Under the pieces are notes generated by a model. It saw nothing but the letters and a program-made list of their open reading frames with translations, searched no databases and was not told the DNA's origin. Of a DNA stretch of 64,000 nucleotides, positions 46,045 to 57,474 are shown in pieces. Position 1 is the first letter of the stretch; every line of letters starts with the position of its first letter. Origin of the DNA: Phoebastria nigripes. Taxonomy: Eukaryota; Chordata; Aves; Procellariiformes; Diomedeidae. Where the stretch lies: positions 853,883-917,882 of the forward strand of contig JAYKAV010000289.1 in assembly GCA_035582835.1 (NCBI GenBank), in the 5' to 3' direction. Made by a program: the position numbers and the translations under genes.

Positions 46045-49000
46045 CATCGTGGGGATCTGCTTATAGAAAGCGGCTTCCAGTAATTCTTCTATAAGTGGAG
46101 CCGCGTCCCTGCCTGGCTCCCCCTGCGCGCCGCAGGGCTCAGTGGCGCAGCCGTGACATCGGTGCGTGGCCCCTGCCGCTGCTGGTGACAACCCCGGGGC
46201 ACTCCAGGCCCCGGCACTTATCCACGCGCCAGGGTGTCAGGGCCAGGTCACACCAGGCTGGGGCAGGGGGGCCCTTGCAAAACCCATCCTCCCCAGCGGC
46301 TCCCAGCATGGCTCCCACCTCCCCCTGAAGAGCAGAACTGGGAGAGCTGGGAGGCAGCGGGGGGGAGCGTGGCACCAGGCGGCCCAGGGCTGGGCCGAAA
46401 TTGGGTGCTGGGTTTGCCGGGGCCCAGCTAGCGCGAGGGGAGCCGGGCCATGCTGCAGAGCAGCCGTGCAAACCCACGTGCAAACCCACCCAACAGTGCC
46501 AACCAGTACCAGCGTCAGCCGGGGATGCAGCCCCAGCCCTGCCGCTGCTCTGCGCCCGTCCTCGCCCGAAAGGTGCCCGGGGCACCCACAATGCAGTTAT
46601 CGCCCCTCAGCAGGCCGTGCCAACACTGGTAGCTAGGTTTCCACTCGCTTGGCTGCCTTCAAGTGATGTGCCTCCCTCCACCCCTCCCCCTGTCCCTCCC
46701 TCCATCCCCCCTTCCATCCCTCCATCCCTCCATCCCTCCCTCCCTGCCATGGTCCCCATCGGGCACCCGTGGCTCTGCCCTGCTCCTGAGCCGGGACCAG
46801 GCCACCTCCCCAGGGAACAGGGGTTCCTGGGACATCCAGTGCAGGGATGGCCCCGGCAGCGTGGGCTGTTAGAGAAGTTGCCTCTAAAGACTTTAAATCC
46901 CCATTGGGGCCAGAGACGCCTGTGGCTGCACTGGAAGGGGAAGCTCGGCGAAGGCGCCATGGAAGAGGTTAATCCGGGTCCTCTCGCTGCGCCTTAGTTA
47001 GAGGAAATGGTTTCGACAGCCAGGACACCCTGCCCAGCAGGGACAGTGCTGGGGTGACAGTGCCGGGGTGACCGTGCTGGGGTGACAGTGCCGAGGTGAC
47101 AGTGCTGGGTGACGCTGCCAGGGTAACGCGCCGGGACCCCGCTCACTCACCTTGGACCACTCAACGCTGAGGACATGGACTTCACGTCCAGTGCCCATGG
47201 AGCTGCTGCTGACGCAGCCCCGCGGCACCGTGCTGGTGGCGTAGGACAGGGTGATGGGCGGCTCCGCCGTCACCAGCTGCAGGTCACAGCCCTCGGCTCT
47301 CCCGGGGTCTGGGTGGAAAACAAGAGACTGTCAGTCCCCGCCATGCGGATGTGGGGTGACGTGACACGGTGGGGACATGATGCGGGAGGGGGCTGCATTG
47401 TAACGCCAGCCCCGGCGCTGCCCCCGCACCGTGTCACCACAGCCGCACCGCCGGCACGGCGCCCGCGGGACCATCTGCTACGTGTTTGCTCAGGGCTCGT
47501 CTGCTGCCGCCGGCCCCCGGCGCAATCACATTAATGACCCTCGGATCCGGCCTGGAAAAATCCGCTGTCCCCGCTTGGCGCTGCCGCGTGCCAAAACTTG
47601 CGCCCGGCTGCCCCGAATGCTCAGGCAGTGGCGGAAGCCCCCCCACATCCCCCGTGCCGCAGGAAAGCGGGAAGCTCAGGTATGGAAATGGCCATAAAGC
47701 TCATCCTCCGCGGGTGCCGAGGTGCGAGCTTCGCCCCATCCTGAACCCCCCGCGCAGCGCACGAGCGAGTGGGGCCGGCAGGCGGCTGCCAAGGGAAATC
47801 CTGAGTGCAAACAGCCGTTTGAAGGTCTGATCCTGTAAATCCTCGTTTGCCTCGGCCATTTCCTCTGCCCCAGGCAGCCCTGCTGCAGCTGGGCTGTCCT
47901 CGAGCTGGCCCCTGTGCCGGGAGGTGTCTGGGGATCTGCTTGCACCCATGGGTGCCCCCTTGCAAAGGGCTGGGCAGGATGGAGCCCCACAGCCATGGCT
48001 GGGGGCTCCCCATGGTACATGGTGCCTGGGGCACTGTGTTTGCTCTGGAGGTGGCCGCTGAGCTCCATCCCTTCCTGTCCCATCCTTTCCCATCCCTGGT
48101 GGCTCCAGCCACCGTGCTGGGAGGTGACCGGACCCTGCGCCAGGGCCACCCAGCCGCCCCCGTGGGGTCCGGGGCCAGAGGGCGTGATGCTCCGGGCGTC
48201 GAGGCTTTGGGATGCAGCAGCTGGCAAAGGGCCACCCATGCCGTGTCGTGCCCATCACGGCATCCCTGGCCCGTGTCTCGCCGTTGTGGTGGCACGGCCA
48301 CGGTAGTGGGGTCACGGTGCAAACCCCCCTGGTGACGCTGCCGCAGGCCCACCTATTGTCTGGCGCTTCCTCCCCCCGGCATGGCGGCCGCGCGGCCGGC
48401 AGCATCGGGAGGAAGATAAACAGCCGCTTATCTGGGCGCCACAGGCTGCGTCCCTCTTCCCCTCCGCTCCTGCCCCGACAGCACCGGGCATGGCTGCGCG
48501 GCCCCTGGCATTGCCGGGCAGAGGACAGGCAGCTCATCACACCTCTGGCAGCATCCCGTGGGGAGGTCGGGCAGGACCAGGGGGCCGCGGGCAGGCTCGC
48601 TCCCAGCGTGGGGCAGGGATGCCGGCGGAGGGGATGTGGGGCAGTGGTGCCAGCCGGGCACCGTCAGTCCCTGGGGAAGGCAGCGGGCTCCAGCATTATG
48701 TCAGGATCAGATAAGGGGGCTCAGCTGGGCCGCCCGGGGCGATCAGATAAGGACACTGTTATTTTTGTACTCCAGGAAAGGGAGAAAAAAAATAAAAAGG
48801 AAGAAAGAAAGAAAATCCACTTTATGTTTTTCCAGCCGCCCGCCCTCTCCTTCACTCCAATGTGGCTGAGACCAGGGAGCAGGGAAGGTGCCGCTGCGGC
48901 TCCCCGGCGGCTCGGGGGCCGGGGGGGCGATGCCTGGGTTTTTGGGAGCAGATCAAAGGCCCCGGGTGGAGAGCAACGCCCAGGGGTGCCGGACTGGGGG

Positions 49001-51452
49001 GGTGTGGGGCCGGGGTGGCTCCGGCGGCGCAGGATGCCCCATGGGACGGGCAGCGCCACTCCGACATTCTGGCATCCGGCTATGCCGCCTTGGCACTTGT
49101 GTAACGAGCTGGCTGGTCTCAGCCTGGGTCAGGAATGGTGATGGACCCCACGCTGCAAACTTGAGGGGGAGGTTGTCACCCCCCGAGCCACCGCTGGCTG
49201 TCGGACCGTGTGGAGGTGGCATTGGGGCTCAGATAATGGGGCAGATGGGACCAGGCTTTGGGGCTGATTCCTGCCCCTCTCTAAGTCAGTCAGGCACCGA
49301 GCAGCCTCTCCCCAGGGACGGGAAGGGACGACCCAGCACCGTGCTCGCCCTGTGGGGAGCAGCATCAGTCCCTGCCAGGGGAGCACAAAGCCCCCTGCCC
49401 CTGGAAGCCTGCCCGTGCCTGCGAGGCCCCGCAGCACCGTGCCCGCCATGGGCACCCCCAGCCCCGTGGGTCCCTGCAGAGGAGAGACAGCAGCCAGACA
49501 GGACATGGCCCGTGTGCCACAGCTAGGCAGGACTGGGACCATATGGCACAGCTACGCGGGATGGGGACCGTATAGCACAGCTAGGCAGGACAGGGACCAT
49601 ATAGCACAGCTCCTCAGGATGGGGACCATATAGCACAGCTGCATAGGTTAGGGGTGCTATGGCATAGATGAATAGGACATGGTCTATATGGAAGAGCTAC
49701 ACAGGATAGGGACCATACAGGCACAGTCATATACGACAGGGACTGTATAGCTCAGTTACGTAGGACAGGGACTTCATTGCAGTTACGTAGGACAGGGACC
49801 GTATGGCACAGCTACATAGGCTAGGGACCGTATAGCACAGTTAGGACAAGGACTGCATTACACAGCCACATAGGACAGGGATGGTATGGCATAGCTATGT
49901 AGGATGGGGACCATACAGCACAGCTAAATAGGACAGGGACCATATGGCACAGCTACTCAGGATGGGGACCATATGGCATAGCTACATAGGACTCAGCCCA
50001 TATAGCACACCCATATAGGATGGAGACTGTATGGGACAAATACAAAGGACACGGACTGTATGGCACAGCTGTGTGGGACAGAGATGACATTGCACAGCTG
50101 TGTAGGATGGGGACCAGATGGCGCAGCTACGTGGAATAGGGACTATACATCACGGATAGGGAGGACAGGGCCTCTCTGGCACAACTACATAGGATGCGGA
50201 CCATATGGCACAGCTATAGGATGGGGACTGCATGGCACAGCTACATAGGACACAGACCTTATTGCACATCTACGTAGGATGGGGCCCGCATGGCACAGCC
50301 ACAGGACGGGGACCGTACGGCACAGCTACGGAGGGCACAGAACTTACTCTACATCTACGTAGGATGGGGACCGCATGGCACAGCCATAGGACAGGGACTG
50401 TATGGCACCGCTATGGGAGACAAGGGCCTTATGGCACGGCTATATAGGATGGGGACTGTATGGCACAGCTACAGAGGATATGGCCCATACAGCACAGCCT
50501 CACCGGACAGGGACTGCCTGGCACAGCTACCGGGCAGTGACCAGGCGGTGACAGCAGGCAGGGAGCGGGCACCAAGCCTGGCAGCGGGGACACCCCAGCA
50601 GCACCCACCGGCGCTGGCCCCCGCGGTGGCGGGGGGAACCGACCCAGCCGGGCCACGCAGTGCCGCCAACTCCGGCCTCCCCTGGACGCCACTGCCTTCC
50701 CAGTTCCCTTTCCCTCTGCCGGTGGGTCGCGTCCCCGTGTCCCCCAGCTCCCTGCCCTGCGTCCGTCACGGCTGTCCCCAGGCACGTCCCCCCTTGACGT
50801 TCCCCCTCTGGCTTCGCAGGGACCTCGCGGTGGCTTTAGTGCTTCCCTGCCTGACGGCTCCGGAGGCGGACAAGCCCCCAGCCCCGTCCCCACGGCCCAC
50901 GCAGGGCTTTACGGGGGTTTTCCCATTCCTCGCCCCCGGCTCCTGGTCGACCCCACATGCCCCGAGGTGCCGGGAGGCAATGGAAGCCACCCCAGACCCC
51001 CCCGGCTGCCGTTGCCTCGGTCAGGGTACGACAGTGGCGCCTTCGACACCTCCCGAGCCCCGCTGACGCAGCCCGGATTTCGGGGGTCCCGGGGAGCGGC
51101 AGGGCTGCGCTGTCTGTCCCCCCCCCCCGCGGCTGGGGCGTTTGTCCCTCCCCACCCCCGGGGCTCTCCCCCGACCCCTTCTCTGCCGGGGGGGGGGTCC
51201 CGGGGCTGACACCGCCCGTGCCGGCACAGCCGGGACCCCTTCGGCCGTGGACCCGATGCCCCCCGGCGAGCCAGAGCCGCCCCCCAGCCCGGGCCGCTCC
51301 GGGACGGAGTCACCGGCGGGTCCCGCAGGCGGTGCCGTCCCGGGGGTCCCACCCCGGGGGTCCCCCCCTCGGTGCCCCCCCCAGCCCCACTCACGCGGGC
51401 GGCCGAGCAGAGCCAGCAGCAGCGGCAGGAGCGGGGCAGCGCGGGGGCCCAT
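40401..51452 (-). CDS. ENG: ENG (endoglin, CD105), TGF-beta/BMP co-receptor
   Basis: Fifteen coding exons (5' to 3'): 51395-51452, 47151-47308, 44760-44894, 43973-44135, 43620-43776, 43290-43422, 42865-43039, 42628-42770, 42357-42494, 42021-42065, 41790-41900, 41441-41692, 41169-41232, 40971-41072, 40401-40519; 650 aa (human 658). Exon 1 encodes a signal peptide ([17 protein letters not shown]). The orphan N-terminal region ([40 protein letters not shown]) is followed by the zona pellucida domain with paired Cys. A conserved TM helix ([20 protein letters not shown], about residues 583-605) and YIYSHTR stop-transfer follow. The Ser/Thr-rich tail ends STSSMA, a PDZ-binding motif. Several N-glycosylation sequons are visible (NITL, NATH, NLTW, NYSV, NNTI). 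The human RGD is absent; the aligned stretch is AEKNATHF. It presents BMP9/10 to ALK1 on endothelial cells. Confidence 0.95.
42132..42161. repeat. (GGGAT)n pentanucleotide repeat
   Basis: About five uninterrupted GGGAT units in the ENG intron between the exons at 42021-42065 and 42357-42494. Confidence 0.85.
45151..45520. repeat. Minisatellite in the ENG intron between exons 2 and 3
   Basis: Degenerate tandem units of roughly 25-32 bp built around GGTGTCCCCACACTGGGGACTGG, each with TCCCCACA and a CTGGGG core. It produces spurious open frames on both strands. Confidence 0.75.
45998..46044. repeat. Poly-T (poly-A on minus) tract
   Basis: About 47 nt of T interrupted by two C. In the ENG transcript this is a long A-tract inside the intron. 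No retroposed sequence or target-site duplication could be recognised next to it. Confidence 0.85.
46671..46746. repeat. CCCT/CCAT tetranucleotide repeat
   Basis: Run of CCTC/CCAT tetranucleotides (CCATCCCTCCATCCCTCC) in the ENG intron between exons 2 and 3. Confidence 0.8.
47036..47125. repeat. About 15-bp minisatellite beside the ENG exon 2 donor
   Basis: Five to six copies of CAGTGCTGGGGTGA-like units lie just downstream (minus strand) of the donor of exon 47151-47308, starting about 25 bp into the intron. Confidence 0.8.
48405..48805 (-). promoter_or_regulatory. ENG: Candidate GATA/Ets enhancer in ENG intron 1
   Basis: Four GATA sites lie in about 340 bp: GGAAGATAAA (48411-48420), TTATCT (48428-48433), and two identical GATCAGATAAGG copies (48705-48716 and 48741-48752). 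Ets-type GGAA cores occur at 48411, 48775 and 48799. The element is about 2.7-3 kb downstream of the ENG start codon. Mammalian ENG is known to be driven by Ets factors and GATA2 through promoter-distal enhancers, so this arrangement is plausible for an endothelial or haematopoietic enhancer. Activity is inferred only. Confidence 0.45.
49515..50530. repeat. Large minisatellite, about 29-bp unit, in ENG intron 1
   Basis: About 30 or more diverged head-to-tail copies of GGGACCATATGGCACAGCTA plus CATAGGACA. Periodicity is close to 29 bp with short insertions or losses. The array is transcribed as part of the ENG pre-mRNA and lies about 0.9 kb downstream of exon 1. Confidence 0.92.
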
Positions 51453-51584
51453 GTCCGCCTGCGGCCGCTCCCCGGGAGCCAGCGCCGAGTGCCGGGCGGC
51501 GGCGGCGGCAGGAAACCGACTCCCTTCGGAGGAGGGTCCGCGGGCGGCGCGGCTCCGCGCCGGGAGGAAATGCCGCTGGCGGCG
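51453..51584 (-). promoter_or_regulatory. ENG: ENG 5' UTR and proximal promoter up to the gap
   Basis: Very GC-rich and CpG-dense flank above the ENG start codon, without a visible TATA box. It contains a GGAGGAAAT Ets-like core near 51563-51571. The rest of the promoter is lost in the N-gap. Confidence 0.5.
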
Positions 51585-51842
51585 NNNNNNNNNNNNNNNN
51601 NNNNNNNNNNNNNNNNNNNNNNNNNNNNNNNNNNNNNNNNNNNNNNNNNNNNNNNNNNNNNNNNNNNNNNNNNNNNNNNNNNNNNNNNNNNNNNNNNNNN
51701 NNNNNNNNNNNNNNNNNNNNNNNNNNNNNNNNNNNNNNNNNNNNNNNNNNNNNNNNNNNNNNNNNNNNNNNNNNNNNNNNNNNNNNNNNNNNNNNNNNNN
51801 NNNNNNNNNNNNNNNNNNNNNNNNNNNNNNNNNNNNNNNNNN
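51585..51842. other. Assembly gap (258 N)
   Basis: Unbroken Ns immediately upstream of the ENG first exon, ending in a G-homopolymer. Extreme GC is the likely cause. Confidence 0.98.
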
Positions 51843-53420
51843 GGGGGGGGGGGCACAGGCACCCGGGGTGGGTGTCCCCAGGGACCCTCCTGGGCTGGCA
51901 CAGGTGGGTGGAGGGGTGGGACACAGGGGTTTGGAAGTGCCCCCACAGTTGGTGGGGTGTGCCCCCCCCAAATCCGCCCACGTCCACTGCTGCAGCACAG
52001 CCCGACCTGCACAGTGAGGAGGGGCTGTCCCGCAGCAATGGGGACAGGGCCTGCCCCAGGCAATGGGGACAGGGGCAGCCCCAGGCGATGGGGACGGGGG
52101 CTACCCCACGGCACCCCAACACTCTGCCCACATTGCCCCCCCCAGCCAGCACCGCAGCAGGGTCACCATGTCACAGGCCTGCGACTGCCCCATGGCCCTG
52201 GATGCCCACGCTAGGGCCATGGGGCAGATGGAGGGCCCCACAGCACAGCTGCCTGCCTTGCCTGTACCCTTGGCCAGGCCACAGCTGGGGACTGCCTGGA
52301 CATCCCTGCCTGGCAGGCGGGTTTGGGGTTGGGAGGTCTCCCAGGACAGGCCTGCCTGGGCGAGGGGATCACAGCAAAGCACTGCCGAGGTGGGAGCCAT
52401 GGGGTGGCTGGGGACCACTCCTGCACCCCTGCCCCATTCCTCCCGCATGGGCCAGCAGCTCCTTCCCGAGGTGAAAGCCTCCTACAGCTAACGGTGGGGC
52501 TGGGAGCCCCACGCTGGGGGTGGGTGCAGGTCACCAGGGGTGGTCTCCATCCTGAGCCATGGCCAGGAGCAGGGGGATCAGCCAGGGAAGCCAGCGAGCC
52601 CTGTCCCCACCAGCCAGGATGTCCCCGGAGATGTCCCTGACCCTGGGGTGAGCAGCAGACATCTCCCATGACAGAGCACTGCCATCTCCTGGGGACCTCG
52701 GGGACGGGTGCTCNCCCGCGGGATGGGGACAGGGATGGGGACCAGGACCCAGCCCAGGCACCCCTGCCCACCCCCCGCACCCCTCTCCCCGCAGGGCGAT
52801 GAGCAAGAGGCCCTTGGCGCTGGGCCCTGGGATGGCGGTGGCTGCAGGGTGACAGACGGGAGGTGGCTGTGACCGCAGGGTGGCCGTGCGTGCAGCCCCG
52901 TGCGCCCCGTTCAGCCCCAGCACAGCATCTTTCCCCCCTACAGCTTTCAGGCTTTCCAGCTGGAGGAAAAGCATCTAAAAACCCATCACCAAGCACCCGG
53001 GGGCCGTGCTGGGGAGGAGGGCAGGGTGCCTGGTCCCGCTGGGCACCGTGGCATCCCCGCTCCCAGCCCCACCACCCTGCTCACCACCTGGGGAAACTGA
53101 GGCACGCTCACAGCACACCCAAAGAGGGCTGGAGGCACAAGGGAGACAGGTCACCCCACTCCCCACTGCACGGCTTTAGCGTCCCAAACTGCCTGTCTGT
53201 CCTGTCCCCCCGTCCCCCCTGGCATGAGGTGGGTGCCCGCTGGCCCCATCCCCGGCCCAGCTGTGCTGGCAGTGCCCCAGCCCCGTCCGGGTGGCNGCAT
53301 CCTTCCCGCCCAGCCGCCTCCCCGCAGCGCCCTGGGCTCTGCTGGTGGCTCCTTCATCCCCCGGGCACGGGGCTGACGTCGGAGCCTGGCGGGTTTGGGT
53401 TTTCTTCTTGGGGATTTTTG
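51843..53420. other. Intergenic spacer between ENG and AK1
   Basis: About 1.6 kb between the ENG promoter and the 3' end of AK1. No exon, RNA gene or strong repeat recognised apart from a short run of imperfect CAATGGGGACAGGG-type units at 52035-52095. Confidence 0.6.
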
Positions 53421-53426
53421 TTTATT
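53421..53426 (-). terminator. AK1: Probable AK1 polyadenylation signal AATAAA
   Basis: First AATAAA on the minus strand after the AK1 stop codon, about 855 nt downstream. A closer non-canonical signal cannot be excluded. Confidence 0.45.
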
Positions 53427-54281
53427 CCCTCTCGCTTCCTTCCTCTGCTCTGGCCCCACGGCCTCGGCTGCCCCCGGCGCTGCCGCCTCCCCCGGCCCCC
53501 CCAGCCCCCCGGCTCTGTGCCCAGCTCCCAGCAGCCCAGAAGTGAGTGGCTGGGGGCCCTGCCGGGGTCGCAGCTCTGCTGCCTCCTGCCCTCACTGTGG
53601 CTGGGTAAACCCTGGCCTCGAGCCCTGCCTGGGCAGCTCTATGGGTGCTGGGGAGCCCCCAAAGCCCCATCCCCCTCCCCAGCACCCCCAACTGCCTGTC
53701 TGCTGAGGCTCTGCAACTGACCCCCCATGAGGACCCCCACCCTGTCCCCCACCCACGAGGACTCCCAGCCTGGGGGCCGGGCTCAGCTGGGTGTCCCCAG
53801 CCCGTCCCTCTTCCCCTGGGGGCCCCTTGCCCCCACAAGGGGGTTCGGCAAGTGGGACGGGATCGGGGCGAGTGGGACCGGCTGCAGGATGCAGCCGTAG
53901 ACTCCCTGCAGGCCGTGGATCAGAAAGCCGGGGCGAGCGGCTGGGATGCTCTCTCCCTTCCTCCGAGCACTGCCTCCCGCTGCCCCAGTGGGATAAACAC
54001 CCGCTTTCTGCCCTTAATCAGCTCCAGAGGGGCTGGGGGGGGGGGGACAGGGGGGAGAAAAAAAAAAATATCTCTGGAAAGAAAAACTCATTTCCTGCGA
54101 CAGAAGAAAAAGATAAAGTCTGGGCTCATTAAAGTGAACTTTACTGGGGAGAGACGGGAAAGAGCCAAACACAATGTCCTTGAAATTTCCTCCGCACGGC
54201 TCCGTCCGCGAAAACAGGATAAAGCCGCTTCCGCTGTCTCTGCCGGAGCACGCCGGCGGGGCAACGGGGCCGGAGGGTCGG

Positions 54282-57200
54282 CTACAGGCTGTCGAGGTGG
54301 GAGCAAACCTCCTGGAAAACCTCCTCCACGGAGCCCTCGGCGTTGAGCTGGGTGCAGAGGGGTTAGCTGGGAGGGGTCACCTGAGGGGATGGCGCAACCG
54401 GAGCTCTTCCAGAGATGGATTTGGGCCGTGGGCGGAGAGATCGGGGCCGAGGTAGCGTAAAGAGGTGCAGGGCCATCCTTGGAGGGGGGTCTCTCTGTCG
54501 GGAACTGGAGGGTCCAGCTGGCTCCAAGGGGTCAAGCCCACCCAAACGAGCTAGGATTGAGTTTTTCCCCCTTCCCTCATCATCCCCATCCATCACTTTC
54601 CCTCCCCGGGGACCACAGGTGCCCTGAGCCATGGGCCTGGAGGGTGTGGGCATCGGCCACGTCCCTGCTTACCTGGCGGACGATGCCTCTGCTCTTGTAG
54701 AAGGCGATGACGGGCTCGGTGGCCTTGTAGTAGGTCTCCAAACGCTTCTTGATGGTCTCCTCGTTGTCGTCCACCCGCCCGCTAGTCTCACCTCGCTTCA
54801 GCAGGCGTTTCACCATCGTCTCCTTCCCCGCGTCCACGTAAAGCAGCAGCGTTGGGGGGGCGATCTGTGGGCAGGGGGGACATGGTTGTCACCATGCCGA
54901 GCCNGCGCGGGTCTGGGTTTGGTTTAGGGAGATGGTGGTGCTGAGCATGGGGGTGACAGATGTCCCCACAGGCCCTCCTCAGCCTCCCGCCATGTGGGTC
55001 TGGGGAACGGGGTCCCGGTGGCCCCCAGACCCATGCGGAGGAACAGAGGGACACCATGGCCAAGCCCCGGCTCTCTGCCATCACCATCACGCTGGCACCG
55101 TGGTCACCCTGGAGAGGCGTCCCCTCCACCGCACCCAGGGCACAGGCTGTCCCCAAGGCAGGGGGACCTGCTGGCTGGGACGGTGCCCAGTTTAGACCCT
55201 GTTGGGATGGGATCTTTGCTGGGATGGGGAGGCTGGGCTGCTGCTGGCACCATGGAGACCCTCGGCATGGACGGTGGCTGGCGTGGCATGGCATGGCATG
55301 GCATGGCATGGCACGGCACCAGCCCTCACCTTCTTCTCAAACTCCTCTCCCTGCTTCACCTCACGGGGGTAGCCATCGATGAGGAAGCCCTTGGACACGT
55401 CCGCTTTGGCCACCATGGCGTCACGCAGCATGTCCAGCACTGTGTCCTGGAGAGGGGGGGACAGAGCTGACAGGGCTGACGTGGGACAACGTGCCCCCCC
55501 AGCACCCAGCGCCCCCAATCCCTGCTGCAAACCACCCCTGGGGTGGCAGGGATGGAGGCAGCCCCGGGCCATGTGCCGACAGTCACTGTGGTATCTGGTG
55601 TCCCCCCACAGCCACCCCTGCCTGCATGCCCCACCGTGCCACGGCTGGTGGCCTGCGCGGACTCACCAGGGGCACCAGCTCGCCCTTCTCCATGATGGCC
55701 TGCAGCTTCTTGCCCCTCTCTGAGCCCGAGCTGACCTCCGCCCGCAGCAGGTCCCCCGTGGACAGGTGGGTGTAGCCGTATTTCTGCACGATCTTCTCAC
55801 ACTGGGTCCCCTTCCCTGAGCCAGGGCCACCTGTAAGTCACATGAGGGCCACACGTGCCCCAAGCCACGGGTAAGGAGCTGGAGGGGTACATGGAAGCAG
55901 CAGCAGAGACCCACAGCAGTCCCCAGAGCCCAGTGAGATGGGGGACGGCGTCCCCAAGCCCAGCACCAGAAGGACAGGAAGAGCTGCTCCTGGGGTGGGC
56001 TGGGGGATGCCAGGTCCTTGGGGGCGGCATGGGCTGCTGGCAATTGGCACGCGGGCACCACCATGCTGATGGCACCCAGGACACCACCACCACCCCATCA
56101 GCACCTGGGGACAGCCGAGGTCCCACAGCCTCAGCCTCCAACCCCAGCTCCCCAGCCCTGGGCAGCGGCTGCTCCCCACAGCCCCCCAACCCTAGGGGTG
56201 CAGGGGGTTGGGGCTGCGCTGTGCCCTTGACCCCACCAGTGGCAGGACCCAGACACCAACTTACCCACCACGAAGATGATTTTGTGGTGCTTGAGTTTTT
56301 CTGGGGGAGAGAAAGAAAATAAATCATTATCAAAAGCCAGAAAGCATGTTGGGGACCGAGGGCTCCCCAGGGGGGCAAGATCCAGGGCAGGCATCCCTGG
56401 GGATGGAAGGGATCCACCCCAGGCCCCCGGGGGATAAAGGCAAAGTGGGAAGCAGCCACGTGTCCCCCTCGTCCTCGTCACCTGGGCAGGTTGTGATGGC
56501 CAGGCTGGACATGGCCGAGCACAAAGCCCCCACGGCACCACGGCCGTAGGGCTGGACTCCCACTGCTGCCTGGTGTCCCAAGATGGTCATTGTCCACGGC
56601 TCCACACGGGTGGGGACCAGCCACACCCATCCCCAAGGCAGGCTCATCACCCAGGTGGGCTAACGGGGGCTGCGGCAGGCTCGGCTTGGCATGGCCACCT
56701 CGAGTGCCTGGCGTGACACCCCGGCAGTCCCTGAACCCCAGCATCGGTCCCTGGGCCTGGTGGTGGATGTGCCAGTGGCACTAACCGCCCTGTCCCCTGC
56801 CAAGCACCCAGGCGCAGGGTCCCTCGCCACCTGCAGGATCTGGCCCAGCCACGGCACAGGGCGATGCCGGGGTGTGACACCACGGGGGGAGGCAGAGCTA
56901 AAAATAAAGCTGAGCTGCTCTGGGACCGGTCTCCCGTCTCCTGATTACAGCCGGCTGCAATTTCAACTCCTCCGGCACCCGGCGATCCCCAGGGCTGGGG
57001 ACGGAGCCAAGTGGCTGGCAGGGACCGAGGGGACGTGGGGCACGTGGCGGGCTGGAGGGACGTGGGGATGGACAGAGGGGAGGGAAGCAAGGAGGGGACA
57101 TAGGGGAGGGATGGAGGGCAGGAATGCAAAGGGGACCAAGGGGATGGATGCAAGGGACAAATGGGATGGATGCAAAGGGGACCGAGGGGATGCATGTAAG

Positions 57201-57441
57201 GGGGACGGATGCAGGGGGGGATGGAGGGTACAGATGCAGGGGGGATGGAGGGGACATATGCAGGGGGGACGGATACAAGAGGGACAGGGGGACGCAGAGG
57301 GGATGGATGCAGGGGGGACCAAGGGGATGGATGCAAGGGGGACTGAGGGGGACAAAGGGATGGATGCAAGGGGACAGGTGCAAAGCAGATGGACGCAGGG
57401 GGGACGCATGCAAGGGGGACCAAGCACTCACCTGTCGACAT
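54282..57441 (-). CDS. AK1: AK1, cytosolic adenylate kinase (myokinase)
   Basis: Six coding exons (5' to 3'): 57432-57441, 56265-56300, 55667-55830, 55330-55446, 54673-54864, 54282-54347; 194 aa, the standard AK1 length. It catalyses ATP + AMP = 2 ADP, buffering energy charge in muscle and brain. Visible: [18 protein letters not shown]-loop [33 protein letters not shown] (NMP-binding), [23 protein letters not shown] region [15 protein letters not shown], and C-terminus [21 protein letters not shown]. The short type-1 LID lacks a zinc-finger insert. The first coding exon has only ten coding bases after an acceptor at 57475, so a separate noncoding first exon must exist upstream. The N-terminus matches chicken AK1 as I recall it. 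Confidence 0.96.
55284..55318. repeat. (GGCAT)n pentanucleotide repeat in AK1 intron
   Basis: About six GGCAT units ending in two GGCAC units, 10-15 bp downstream (minus strand) of the donor of AK1 exon 55330-55446. Confidence 0.85.
57110..57425. repeat. Purine-rich minisatellite in AK1 first intron
   Basis: Degenerate tandem units of about 17-19 bp built on GGGGATGGATGCAAGG/GGGGGACGGATGCA. On the AK1 coding strand this is pyrimidine-rich. It abuts the donor of the exon carrying the AK1 start codon. Confidence 0.85.
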
Positions 57442-57474
57442 GCTGCTGTGGTCCAGGCACAGGAGCACTTCAGG
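57442..57474 (-). other. AK1: AK1 5' UTR part of the first coding exon
   Basis: A CCTTGCAG acceptor precedes 57474 on the minus strand; the 33 nt to the ATG (57439-57441) are untranslated. This requires splicing from an upstream noncoding exon. Confidence 0.65.

Noticed and set aside
49515..50530. Regularly spaced repeats that could suggest a CRISPR array
   Set aside because: The copies are contiguous and diverged along their whole length, with no constant-repeat and unique-spacer pattern, and the host is a vertebrate; it is a minisatellite.
50909..52114. Open frames of 400-500 codons spanning the N-gap near the ENG promoter
   Set aside because: The length comes from reading Ns as open codons; the flanks are GC-rich noncoding sequence.
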